Part shown: piece by piece, positions 1-7,199 of the stretch
Layout: every line of letters begins with the position of its first letter
Numbering within the stretch: position 1 is the first letter of the stretch
Source: Burkholderia sp. D-99
GTDB taxonomy: Bacteria; Pseudomonadota; Gammaproteobacteria; Burkholderiales; Burkholderiaceae
Reading direction: 5' to 3'
NCBI RefSeq assembly: GCF_011605345.1
Contig: NZ_JAAOXM010000011.1
Span: 186,001 to 250,000, forward strand
Length of the DNA stretch: 64,000 nt
Notes under the pieces: generated by a model
What the model saw: the letters and a program-made list of their open reading frames with translations, nothing else
Told to the model about the DNA's origin: nothing
Database searches by the model: none
Translations under genes and position numbers: made by a program

Positions 1-453
1 CCCGACGAACGTGCCGAACGGCACGCCGAGCACATTCGACAGTGTGAGCCCCGTGAACATCAGCGCGATCGCGCTCGCGCGCTTGTCGGGCGGCACGAGC
101 GACGCGGCGACCACCGCGCCGATCCCGAAGAACGACCCGTGCGCGAACGACGTGACGACGCGCGCGACCATCAGCATCGCGTGGCCGGACGCGGTCGCGC
201 ACAGCACGTTGCCGACGATGAAGATCGCCATCAGCAGCAGCAGCGCGGCCTTGCGCGGCATGCGGCTCGTCAGCACCGCGAGCAGCGGTGCGCCGGCCGC
301 GACACCGAGCGCGTAGCCCGTGACCAGCAGGCCGGCCGACGGCAGCGACACGGCCAGGTCGTGCGCCACTTCGGGCAGCAGGCCCATGATGATGAACTCG
401 GTGGTACCGATGGCGAAGGCGCTGATCGCGAGCGCCAGTAACGGAAGGGGCAT
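1..453 (-). CDS. MFS transporter, DHA1/AraJ-like efflux permease (partial)
   Basis: Only the first 151 codons are in the window; the gene continues past the left edge. The start is the ATG read leftwards from 453, and the reading frame stays open to base 1. The protein opens with a hydrophobic helix (MPLPLLALAISAFAIGTTEF), followed by further membrane helices and a GYALGVAAGAPLLA segment. A loop TSRMPRKAALL corresponds to the conserved MFS motif between helices 2 and 3. The later VPPDKRASAIALMFTGLTLS segment is typical of the arabinose/chloramphenicol efflux (AraJ, YdhP, CmlA-like) branch. The family exports small molecules by proton antiport in the inner membrane; the substrate cannot be inferred. 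It is divergent from the LysR gene at 598, its likely regulator. Confidence 0.88.
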   Translation of the reverse strand, partial: MPLPLLALAISAFAIGTTEFIIMGLLPEVAHDLAVSLPSAGLLVTGYALGVAAGAPLLAVLTSRMPRKAALLLLMAIFIVGNVLCATASGHAMLMVARVVTSFAHGSFFGIGAVVAASLVPPDKRASAIALMFTGLTLSNVLGVPFGTFVG

Positions 454-571
454 GACGTTCTCCGGAAGGCGGCGGGCGCGGCGCCCGGTCGGTGCCGCAC
501 CGCACAAAAGGCAGGATGTGCGCATTGTCCCGAAGACGTCGATATTTGATAATTGGCGTGGCGTTTGAACC

Positions 572-594
572 ATTTTCAAATATTTCTGGAAAAT
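572..594. promoter_or_regulatory. Probable LysR-type operator in divergent promoter
   Basis: ATTTTC at 572-577 and GAAAAT at 589-594 form a perfect inverted repeat with exactly 11 bases between the arms, the T-N11-A geometry of LysR-type binding sites. It ends three bases before the LysR ATG at 598. A second inverted pair, ATATTTGA at 542-549 and TCAAATAT at 576-583, overlaps it. The region is AT-rich against GC-rich surroundings and lies in the 144-base gap between the divergent MFS and LysR genes. The position suggests autorepression of the LysR gene plus control of the MFS gene; this is inference. Confidence 0.6.
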
Positions 595-597
595 CGC

Positions 598-1530
598 ATG
601 GATCGACTGGGCGATATCCGGCTGTTCGTCGAGGCGGCCGAACTGGGCAGCCTGTCCGCCGCCGGGCGCAAGCTGAACCTCACGCCGGCCGCCGCGAGCG
701 CGCGCCTCGCCAAGCTCGAGGCGGCGGTCGCCACCCGGCTGTTCGACCGCTCGACCCGGCAGTTGCGGCTCACCGACGAGGGCCGCCTGTACCTGAACGG
801 CTGCCGGCAGGCGTTGCAGGCGCTCGACGACGCAAACGCACTGCTGCAGGCCGGCCGCAATGTCGTCGCCGGCCGGGTGCGGCTGTCGGCGACGTCCGAT
901 TTCGGCCGCCGCCGGCTGCTCGACTGGCTCGACGAATTCACCGCCCGCTACCCGGACGTGACGTTCTCGCTGACGGCGTCCGACTCGACGGTGAACCTGT
1001 GGCAGGACGAGATCGACCTCGCGATCCGTTTCGCCGCGCCGCCCGACGGCGCGCTGATCGCCCGCCGGCTCGCCGCGGACCGGCGCGTGCCATGCGCGGC
1101 GCCGTCGTTCGTCGAACGCCACGGCGTGCCGCGCGATCCGCACGATCTGGCCCGCTTTCCGTGCAACGTGATCACGGTGGCGTCCGGGCCGATGAACACG
1201 TGGCGCTTCACGCGCGGCGACGACACGCAGACCTGCACGGTGCCGCTCGCCACCGCGTTCGAGACCAACGACGGCGGCCTCGCCCGCGAGTGGGCACTGC
1301 GCGGCCACGGCATCGTGCTGAACTCGATCTGGGATGTCGCCGACGACATCCGCGCCGGGCGGCTCAAGGTCCTGCTGCCCGACTGGCGGCACCAGAGCGC
1401 GCCGCTGCATGCGATCTATCCCGGCAAGCGCTACATGGCGCCGCGCGTGCGCGTGCTGCTCGACTTTCTCGCCGAACGCTTCGCGCGCGAGGAAGCCGCG
1501 CACGACGACCTGCTGAATGCGTGCCGCTGA
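598..1530 (+). CDS. LysR family transcriptional regulator
   Basis: A 310-residue protein of standard LysR length. Residues 1-60 form the winged helix-turn-helix: MDRLGDIRLFVEAAELGSLS, then an AGRKLNLTPAAASARLAKLE recognition region and RLFDRSTRQLRLTDEG. The rest is the periplasmic-binding-protein-like effector domain, with the usual VRLSATSDFG start and DLAIRFA segment. The ATG at 598 is preferred over an in-frame upstream start at 553 because it begins directly at the conserved MDRLxDIRLF motif. It sits in the same clade style as regulators next to efflux pumps (AaeR/PtxR-like). It probably controls the divergent MFS gene; the inducer is unknown. Confidence 0.92.
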   Translation: MDRLGDIRLFVEAAELGSLSAAGRKLNLTPAAASARLAKLEAAVATRLFDRSTRQLRLTDEGRLYLNGCRQALQALDDANALLQAGRNVVAGRVRLSATSDFGRRRLLDWLDEFTARYPDVTFSLTASDSTVNLWQDEIDLAIRFAAPPDGALIARRLAADRRVPCAAPSFVERHGVPRDPHDLARFPCNVITVASGPMNTWRFTRGDDTQTCTVPLATAFETNDGGLAREWALRGHGIVLNSIWDVADDIRAGRLKVLLPDWRHQSAPLHAIYPGKRYMAPRVRVLLDFLAERFAREEAAHDDLLNACR

Positions 1531-1620
1531 CGGCCGGCGCGCCGCCGTTCAGGGGCCGGAACGTGGCAGGCGGCGTCGCGTGGCCGCAACCCGCAGCCCG
1601 TCCCGGGCGGCGTGAAAAGC

Positions 1621-1626
1621 TATAAT
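1621..1626 (+). promoter_or_regulatory. Candidate -10 element upstream of miaB
   Basis: A perfect TATAAT lies 120 bases before the miaB start in an otherwise GC-rich gap. No convincing -35 hexamer is seen 16-18 bases upstream, so the promoter assignment is tentative. It would drive the whole miaB-phoH-ybeY block. Confidence 0.4.
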
Positions 1627-1745
1627 GGAAGGCTTTCCCGACGGCTTTTCATGCTGGCTGCGCGCCACCCGCGTGCGGCGCATGGGCCGTCCCGATTCAC
1701 TCTTGACGACGCCCCCAGGTCAACCACTGCGAACGGCGAACCCCC

Positions 1746-3119
1746 ATGACCAAGAAAGTTTACGTAAAGACCTTCGGCTGCCAGATGAACGAGTACGACT
1801 CGGACAAGATGGTGGACGTGCTGAATGCGGCCGAAGGCCTCGAAAAGACCGATACGCCGGAAGACGCGGACATCATCCTGTTCAACACGTGCTCGGTGCG
1901 TGAAAAGGCGCAGGAGAAGGTGTTCTCCGATCTCGGCCGCGTGCGCGAGCTGAAGGAAGCGAAGCCCGGCCTGCTGATCGGCGTCGGCGGCTGCGTCGCG
2001 AGCCAGGAAGGCGCATCGATCGTGTCGCGCGCGCCGTACGTCGACCTCGTGTTCGGCCCGCAAACCCTGCACCGCCTGCCGCAGATGATCGACGCGCGCC
2101 GCGAGAGCGGCCGCGCGCAGGTCGACATCTCGTTCCCCGAAATCGAGAAGTTCGACCACCTGCCGCCCGCGCGCGTCGAGGGGCCGAGCGCGTTCGTGTC
2201 GATCATGGAAGGCTGCTCGAAGTACTGCAGCTACTGCGTGGTGCCGTACACGCGCGGCGATGAAGTGTCGCGCCCGCTCGACGACGTGTTGACCGAAGTG
2301 GCCGGCCTCGCCGACCAGGGCGTGCGCGAAGTCACGCTGCTCGGCCAGAACGTGAACGCGTATCGTGGCGCGCTGACGGCCGGTTCCACCGAGATCGCCG
2401 ATTTCGCGACGCTGATCGAATACGTCGCCGACATCCCCGGCATCGAGCGGATCCGCTACACGACGTCGCACCCGAAGGAATTCACGCAGCGCCTGATCGA
2501 CACCTACGCGAAAGTGCCGAAGCTCGTGAGCCACCTGCACCTGCCCGTCCAGCACGGCTCCGACCGCATCCTGATGGCGATGAAGCGCGGCTACACGGTG
2601 CTCGAATACAAGTCGGTGATCCGCAAGCTGCGCGCGATCCGCCCGGACCTGTCGCTGTCCACCGACATGATCGTCGGCTTCCCCGGCGAAACCGAGGAGG
2701 ATTTCGACAAGATGATGGCGCTCGTGCACGAGATGAGCTACGACACCAGCTTCTCGTTCATCTACAGCCCGCGCCCGGGCACGCCGGCCGCGAACCTGCA
2801 CGACGACACGCCGCGCGAGGTGAAGCTCAAACGCCTGCAACATCTGCAGGCGACCATCGAGGAAAACGTCGCGCGCATCAGCCAGTCGATGGTCGGGAAG
2901 GTCGAGCGGATCCTCGTCGAGGGCCCGTCGCGCAAGGATCCGAACGAGCTCGCGGGCCGCACCGAGAACAACCGGGTCGTGAATTTCCCGGCACCGCTCG
3001 CATCGCACCCGCGCCTGATCGGCCAGATGATCGACGTGAAGATCAACCACGCATACCCGCATTCGCTGCGCGGCGAGCTCGTGCTCGTGAGCGACGACGC
3101 GAGCGCGGCCACGCACTGA
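1746..3119 (+). CDS. miaB: tRNA-2-methylthio-N6-dimethylallyladenosine synthase
   Basis: A 457-residue methylthiotransferase that adds the 2-methylthio group to i6A37 in tRNAs reading UNN codons. The N-terminal UPF0004 domain carries the three cluster-binding cysteines in TFGCQMNEYDSD (C12), FNTCSVRE (C49) and GGCVAS (C83). The radical-SAM domain has the CxxxCxxC motif CSKYCSYC at about residues 157-164. A TRAM domain closes the protein (about residues 375-440). Length matches the family. It begins the block miaB-phoH-ybeY, whose order is conserved in many Proteobacteria, with 25 bases between it and phoH. Confidence 0.98.
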   Translation: MTKKVYVKTFGCQMNEYDSDKMVDVLNAAEGLEKTDTPEDADIILFNTCSVREKAQEKVFSDLGRVRELKEAKPGLLIGVGGCVASQEGASIVSRAPYVDLVFGPQTLHRLPQMIDARRESGRAQVDISFPEIEKFDHLPPARVEGPSAFVSIMEGCSKYCSYCVVPYTRGDEVSRPLDDVLTEVAGLADQGVREVTLLGQNVNAYRGALTAGSTEIADFATLIEYVADIPGIERIRYTTSHPKEFTQRLIDTYAKVPKLVSHLHLPVQHGSDRILMAMKRGYTVLEYKSVIRKLRAIRPDLSLSTDMIVGFPGETEEDFDKMMALVHEMSYDTSFSFIYSPRPGTPAANLHDDTPREVKLKRLQHLQATIEENVARISQSMVGKVERILVEGPSRKDPNELAGRTENNRVVNFPAPLASHPRLIGQMIDVKINHAYPHSLRGELVLVSDDASAATH

Positions 3120-3144
3120 CGTTCCACCGGAGCCCGACGCCACT

Positions 3145-4191
3145 TTGAAGCCGACCCAAGCACTGGAATTCGTCGCGCCGCGCGACGACAACGCGCGCCT
3201 CGCCAACCTCTGCGGCCCGCTCGACGAGAACCTGCGGCAGATCGAACAGGCGCTCGACGTCACGCTGTCGCGACGCGGCCACCGGATCGCGATCCGCGGG
3301 CGCGGCGCCAAGCTCGCGCTCGCCGCGCTCGAGAACTTCTACAACCGCGCACGCGATGCACTGTCGGTCGACGACATCCAGCTCGCGCTGGTCGAGGTGC
3401 GCCACACGGCCGGCAACGGCCGCCAGGACACGCTCGACGTGCGCTTTCGCGGCGACCCCGACCATCCGTTCGACGACCCCGTCGTCCAGCTCGACGCCAG
3501 CGAGCCGGACGAGGAGCCCGCGCCGAAGCTCTACACGCGGCGAGCCGACCTGCGCGGCCGCACGCCGGCGCAGCGCGAATACCTGAAGCAGATCCTGTCG
3601 CACGACGTGACGCTCGGCATCGGGCCGGCCGGCACCGGCAAGACCTACCTCGCGGTCGCCTGCGCGGTCGACGCGCTCGAGCGCGACCAGGTCAAGCGGA
3701 TCGTGCTGACGCGCCCGGCCGTCGAGGCCGGCGAGCGGCTCGGCTTCCTGCCGGGCGATCTCGCGCAGAAGGTCGACCCGTACCTGCGTCCGCTGTACGA
3801 CGCGCTGTACGACCTGCTCGGCTTCGACAAGACGGCGAAGATGTTCGAACGCCAGATGATCGAGATCGCGCCGCTCGCGTACATGCGCGGCCGCACGCTG
3901 AACCACGCGTTCATCATCCTCGACGAGGCGCAGAACACGACGCCCGAGCAGATGAAGATGTTCCTCACGCGGATCGGCTTCGGTTCGAAGGCGGTCGTGA
4001 CCGGCGACACGAGCCAGGTCGACCTGCCGCGCGGCCACAAGAGCGGCCTCGTCGAGGCGCAGCAGGTGCTCAACGGCGTACGCGGCATCGCGCTCACGCG
4101 CTTCACGAGCGCAGACGTCGTGCGCCATCCGCTCGTCGCGCGCATCGTCGAGGCGTACGACGAATTCCACGCGCAGCACCAGGACGGCTGA
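3145..4191 (+). CDS. ybeZ: PhoH family ATPase (YbeZ)
   Basis: A 348-residue PhoH-like protein. The initiator appears to be TTG at 3145: no ATG in frame keeps the conserved N terminus, and a GGAG lies upstream at a somewhat long distance. Residues 1-130 form the N-terminal domain of the YbeZ group. The PhoH NTPase domain has Walker A GPAGTGKT at about residue 160 and Walker B IILDEAQN at about residue 258. It lies between miaB and ybeY, as in Escherichia coli, where YbeZ interacts with YbeY and is linked to rRNA metabolism. ATP hydrolysis is expected; its cellular substrate is not settled. Confidence 0.95.
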   Translation: MKPTQALEFVAPRDDNARLANLCGPLDENLRQIEQALDVTLSRRGHRIAIRGRGAKLALAALENFYNRARDALSVDDIQLALVEVRHTAGNGRQDTLDVRFRGDPDHPFDDPVVQLDASEPDEEPAPKLYTRRADLRGRTPAQREYLKQILSHDVTLGIGPAGTGKTYLAVACAVDALERDQVKRIVLTRPAVEAGERLGFLPGDLAQKVDPYLRPLYDALYDLLGFDKTAKMFERQMIEIAPLAYMRGRTLNHAFIILDEAQNTTPEQMKMFLTRIGFGSKAVVTGDTSQVDLPRGHKSGLVEAQQVLNGVRGIALTRFTSADVVRHPLVARIVEAYDEFHAQHQDG

Positions 4192-4207
4192 CCGGCCCGA
4201 CATCCCG

Positions 4208-4242
4208 GCCCGGCCCGCCAGACGGCGCGCCGGGCTTTTTTT
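4208..4242 (+). terminator. Intrinsic terminator after phoH
   Basis: GCCCGGC at 4208-4214 pairs with GCCGGGC at 4229-4235, with extra GCC/GGC pairing inside, followed by seven T residues (4236-4242). It lies 17 bases after the phoH stop. ybeY therefore probably has its own start site in the gap 4243-4312. Confidence 0.75.
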
Positions 4243-4312
4243 CGCCTGCGTGAATTCGGGTGCGATCGGCCGTTTGGTGTATCCTCAACGCGTCCTAATC
4301 GCCGCACGCGTC

Positions 4313-5089
4313 ATGAAATCTTCCCGTTCCCGCAAGTCCGGGCGCGCCCAGTCCGCCGCGCCCGCCTCCCCCCGCCTTTCGCTGTTCGACGCGAAGGGCA
4401 AGGCCCGCACCGTCAACGCGCAAGGGCTGCGAATCGACTTCCCGGACGGCCGCAGCCTGATGTTCGACCTGTCGGGCAGTTCCGGGGAAGCAGCCGTCGC
4501 GATCGTCGCGCAACACAACGATCCGGCCATGCGCGCGAAGCTCGCGCTGCAACCCGAGCACTACGACAGCGTGACGCTGCACGTGGGCGCCGAGCCCGCA
4601 CCGCGCGAAGACGACACCGAAGACGCACTGCGCGAGCCGGAGCTCGACCTGTCCGTGCAGTACGGCGACGAGATCACGAGCGACGTGCGCAAGACGCTGC
4701 CCAAGCGCAAGCTGATCGCCGAATGGATCGAACCGGCGCTGTTCGCCAGTGCGCAGCTCACCGTACGCTTCGTCGGCGAAGACGAAGGCCGCACGCTGAA
4801 CGCCGGCTACCGCCACAAGGATTACCCGACCAACGTGCTGACCTTCGCGTATGACGCGGCGCCCGACGGCACCGTGATCGGCGACCTCGTGCTGTGCTGC
4901 CCGGTCGTCGAGAAGGAAGCGCACGACCAGGGCAAGCCGCTCACGGCCCATTACGCGCACCTGCTGGTGCACGGCGCGCTGCACGCGCAGGGCTACGACC
5001 ACGAGACGAGCGACGAGGACGCGGCCGAAATGGAAGCGCTCGAAGTCGACATCCTCGCGAAGCTGGGCTTCCCGAACCCGTACCAGTAA
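4313..5089 (+). CDS. ybeY: Endoribonuclease YbeY with N-terminal extension
   Basis: YbeY is a zinc-dependent single-strand RNase needed for 16S rRNA 3' end maturation and ribosome quality control. The catalytic core is the C-terminal part (about residues 90-258): RHKDYPTNVLTF is the conserved strand, and HGALHAQGYDH supplies the three zinc-binding histidines. The protein read from ATG 4313 is 258 residues, against about 150-185 usual for the family. The extra roughly 90 residues start basic (MKSSRSRKSGR) and then contain a structured-looking segment with GLRIDFPDGRSLMFDL. A further in-frame start exists at 4250 but adds unconserved-looking sequence. Whether the extension is translated depends on the start; the codon pattern looks coding throughout. 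Confidence 0.9.
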   Translation: MKSSRSRKSGRAQSAAPASPRLSLFDAKGKARTVNAQGLRIDFPDGRSLMFDLSGSSGEAAVAIVAQHNDPAMRAKLALQPEHYDSVTLHVGAEPAPREDDTEDALREPELDLSVQYGDEITSDVRKTLPKRKLIAEWIEPALFASAQLTVRFVGEDEGRTLNAGYRHKDYPTNVLTFAYDAAPDGTVIGDLVLCCPVVEKEAHDQGKPLTAHYAHLLVHGALHAQGYDHETSDEDAAEMEALEVDILAKLGFPNPYQ

Positions 5090-5101
5090 GCCGTCCGCAC
5101 G

Positions 5102-5734
5102 ATGCGCAACGCCGCGACGCTCCCGCCCGCCTACCCGCCGTCGATCGGCGACGGGCGCCTGCTGACGGAAGACGAGCTCGCGGCGTCGCTCGCGCACACG
5201 ATGCGCGACTGGGACGGCCAGCAGGATCTCTGGCTGTTCGGCTATGGCTCGCTGATCTGGAACCCGGGGCTGCCGACCGTCGCCGCCGTGCGCGGCAAGG
5301 TGCACGGCTATCATCGCGGGCTCTACCTGTGGTCGCGCGTGAACCGCGGCACGCCCGAACGCCCGGGCCTCGTGCTCGCGCTCGATCGCGGCGGCTCGTG
5401 CTCGGGCATCGCGTTCCGGCTCGCCGGCCCGACCGCGCAGCCGCACCTCGAAACGTTGTGGAAACGCGAGATGCCGATGGGTTCGTACCGGCCTGCGTGG
5501 CTGCCGTGCTCGCTCGAGAACGGCGAGCGCGTGAACGCACTCGCGTTCGTGATGCGCCGCGACGCGCCGACCTATACGGGCAAGCTGTCCGATCCCGTCG
5601 TGAAGGAAGTGTTCGGTTGCGCGGCCGGCCGCTACGGCACGACGCTCGACTACGTCAGCCGCACGGTCGACGCGCTGCGCGCGAGCGGCATTCCCGATCG
5701 CGCACTGGAAGGGCTGCTCGCGCGATGCCGGTGA
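5102..5734 (+). CDS. ChaC-type gamma-glutamylcyclotransferase
   Basis: A 210-residue protein that starts 12 bases after the ybeY stop. The hallmark LFGYGSLIWNPG lies at about residues 44-55, followed by VHGYHRGLYLWS and a beta-barrel body typical of the ChaC/GGCT-like family. ChaC enzymes cleave glutathione to 5-oxoproline and Cys-Gly in the cytoplasm. The name is from family resemblance, and substrate preference is not visible in the sequence. The gene is inserted between ybeY and corC, where most Proteobacteria have no gene, and is probably cotranscribed with ybeY. Confidence 0.9.
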   Translation: MRNAATLPPAYPPSIGDGRLLTEDELAASLAHTMRDWDGQQDLWLFGYGSLIWNPGLPTVAAVRGKVHGYHRGLYLWSRVNRGTPERPGLVLALDRGGSCSGIAFRLAGPTAQPHLETLWKREMPMGSYRPAWLPCSLENGERVNALAFVMRRDAPTYTGKLSDPVVKEVFGCAAGRYGTTLDYVSRTVDALRASGIPDRALEGLLARCR

Positions 5735-5804
5735 CGCGGCACGGCGCCCGGCTTGCCGTCACGCGCTGCCGCGCCGTGTGCGCATTCGAACGAGGGCAAG
5801 ACCG

Positions 5805-5954
5805 ATGAAACCGTCACGCTGGTCGCGGTGCAAGGTTGCCGCGCTGATCGTCGCCGCGAGCGTCGCGCTGTCCGGCTGCGGAATACTCGGCTGCGGCGGC
5901 GCCGCGACCAACGGCGCGGCCGGCGGCGGCTGCTCGGCCGGCATGCGGTTCTGA
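5805..5954 (+). CDS. Small Cys/Gly-rich lipoprotein, 49 residues
   Basis: A short frame opens at ATG 5805, with GAGGGCAAG upstream as a weak ribosome site, and stops at 5952-5954. The product has a basic start (MKPSRWSRCK), a hydrophobic core (VAALIVAASVA) and a lipobox LSGC with the lipidated cysteine at residue 25. The mature part is only 25 residues. It is Gly/Ala-rich, has two more cysteines (30 and 43) that could form a disulfide, and ends in GMRF. Gly at +2 predicts outer-membrane sorting. I do not know its function. It follows chaC and precedes corC and lnt, the latter being the enzyme that would N-acylate it. Confidence 0.72.
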   Translation: MKPSRWSRCKVAALIVAASVALSGCGILGCGGAATNGAAGGGCSAGMRF

Positions 5955-6259
5955 ACCGCGACCGGGCGCAGCCCGCGTGCGGCAGAATGCCGCCGCTCAA
6001 CGCCTCCGCCGGACGTTTTTCCGCGTCACGGTTTCCCTCCCGTTCCACACCCGTTTTTGCCGCCGCTGCCCCGCCGCCCTTTTCTGAGATAGGATGGACA
6101 CGAGGACGATGCCGCGCCCGGCGCGGCCGTCCGCGAGCGGGGCCCGCGCGCGCTGCCCACCCTGGCCATGCGGCTGGTGTGACACGGTCGCGTCGTGCCC
6201 TTGGTGTATCCTTGCCTACTCCGTGACAGCGCGCTCCGGCATGACCCGGGCGCACCACC
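5955..6259. other. Gene-free gap before corC
   Basis: About 305 bases with no convincing reading frame on either strand. The only item of note is TTGGTGTATCCT at 6201-6212, which also occurs at 4274-4285 before ybeY. No RNA gene or clear terminator was seen. Confidence 0.5.
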
Positions 6260-7147
6260 ATGAACGATTCGTATCCCAGTCGTAAGCCAACCGACAAACC
6301 GCAAGAAAAGCGCTCGCTGCTCGAGCGCCTGACCGACTTCATCTCGCCCGAGCCCGAATCCCGCGGCGAGCTGCTGGAAATCCTCCAGGACGCCCACGAA
6401 CGCAACCTGATCGACGCCGATTCGCTGTCGATGATCGAAGGCGTGTTCCAGGTATCCGACCTGTGCGCGCGCGACATCATGGTGCCGCGCGCACAGATGG
6501 ACGCGATCAACATCGCCGACAAGCCTGAGGATTTCATCCCGTTCGTGCTCGAAAAGGCGCACTCGCGCTACCCCGTGTACGAGGAGAACCGCGACAACGT
6601 CATTGGCGTGCTGCTCGCGAAGGATCTGCTGCGCTTCTACGCCGAAGAGGAATTCGACGTGCGCGGGATGCTGCGCCCGGCCGTGTTCATTCCCGAATCG
6701 AAGCGCCTGAACGTGCTGCTGCACGACTTCCGCGTGAACCGCAACCACCTCGCGATCGTCGTCGACGAATACGGCGGCGTCGCGGGCCTGATCACGATCG
6801 AGGACGTGCTCGAGCAGATCGTCGGCGACATCGAGGACGAATACGATTTCGACGAGGAAGCCGGCAACATCATCTCGGGGCCCGACGGCCGCTACCGCGT
6901 GCGCGCGCTCACCGAGATCGAACAGTTCAACGAGACGTTCGGCACCGATTTCCCCGACGACGAAGTCGATACGATCGGCGGGCTGATCACGCATCATTTC
7001 GGCCGCGTCCCGCATCGCGGCGAGAAGCTGCAGCTCGGCAACCTCGTATTCGAGATCCAGCGCGGCGATGCGCGCCAGGTGCACGTGCTGCTGGTGCGCC
7101 GCAATCCGCTCGCCAGCCGTCGCGCCGAAACCTCGCACGAGGACTGA
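6260..7147 (+). CDS. corC: CorC/YbeX family CBS-domain transporter accessory protein
   Basis: A 295-residue cytoplasmic protein of the CorC/HlyC family. After an acidic and basic lead (residues 1-60), two CBS domains follow (about 70-195), including DIMVPRAQM, the usual start of the first CBS pair, and IVVDEYGGVAGLITIEDVLE in the second. The C-terminal CorC_HlyC domain (about 215-290) contains FGTDFPDDEVDTIGG. The family is tied to magnesium and cobalt efflux and, as YbeX, to ribosome metabolism alongside YbeY and YbeZ. Its position before lnt reproduces the ybeZYX-lnt order of other Proteobacteria. Confidence 0.95.
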   Translation: MNDSYPSRKPTDKPQEKRSLLERLTDFISPEPESRGELLEILQDAHERNLIDADSLSMIEGVFQVSDLCARDIMVPRAQMDAINIADKPEDFIPFVLEKAHSRYPVYEENRDNVIGVLLAKDLLRFYAEEEFDVRGMLRPAVFIPESKRLNVLLHDFRVNRNHLAIVVDEYGGVAGLITIEDVLEQIVGDIEDEYDFDEEAGNIISGPDGRYRVRALTEIEQFNETFGTDFPDDEVDTIGGLITHHFGRVPHRGEKLQLGNLVFEIQRGDARQVHVLLVRRNPLASRRAETSHED

Positions 7148-7199
7148 CCGTCGCGCGCCAGCCGCGCGTTCCACAACCGCTCGCCCACTTTCGCTTCAC

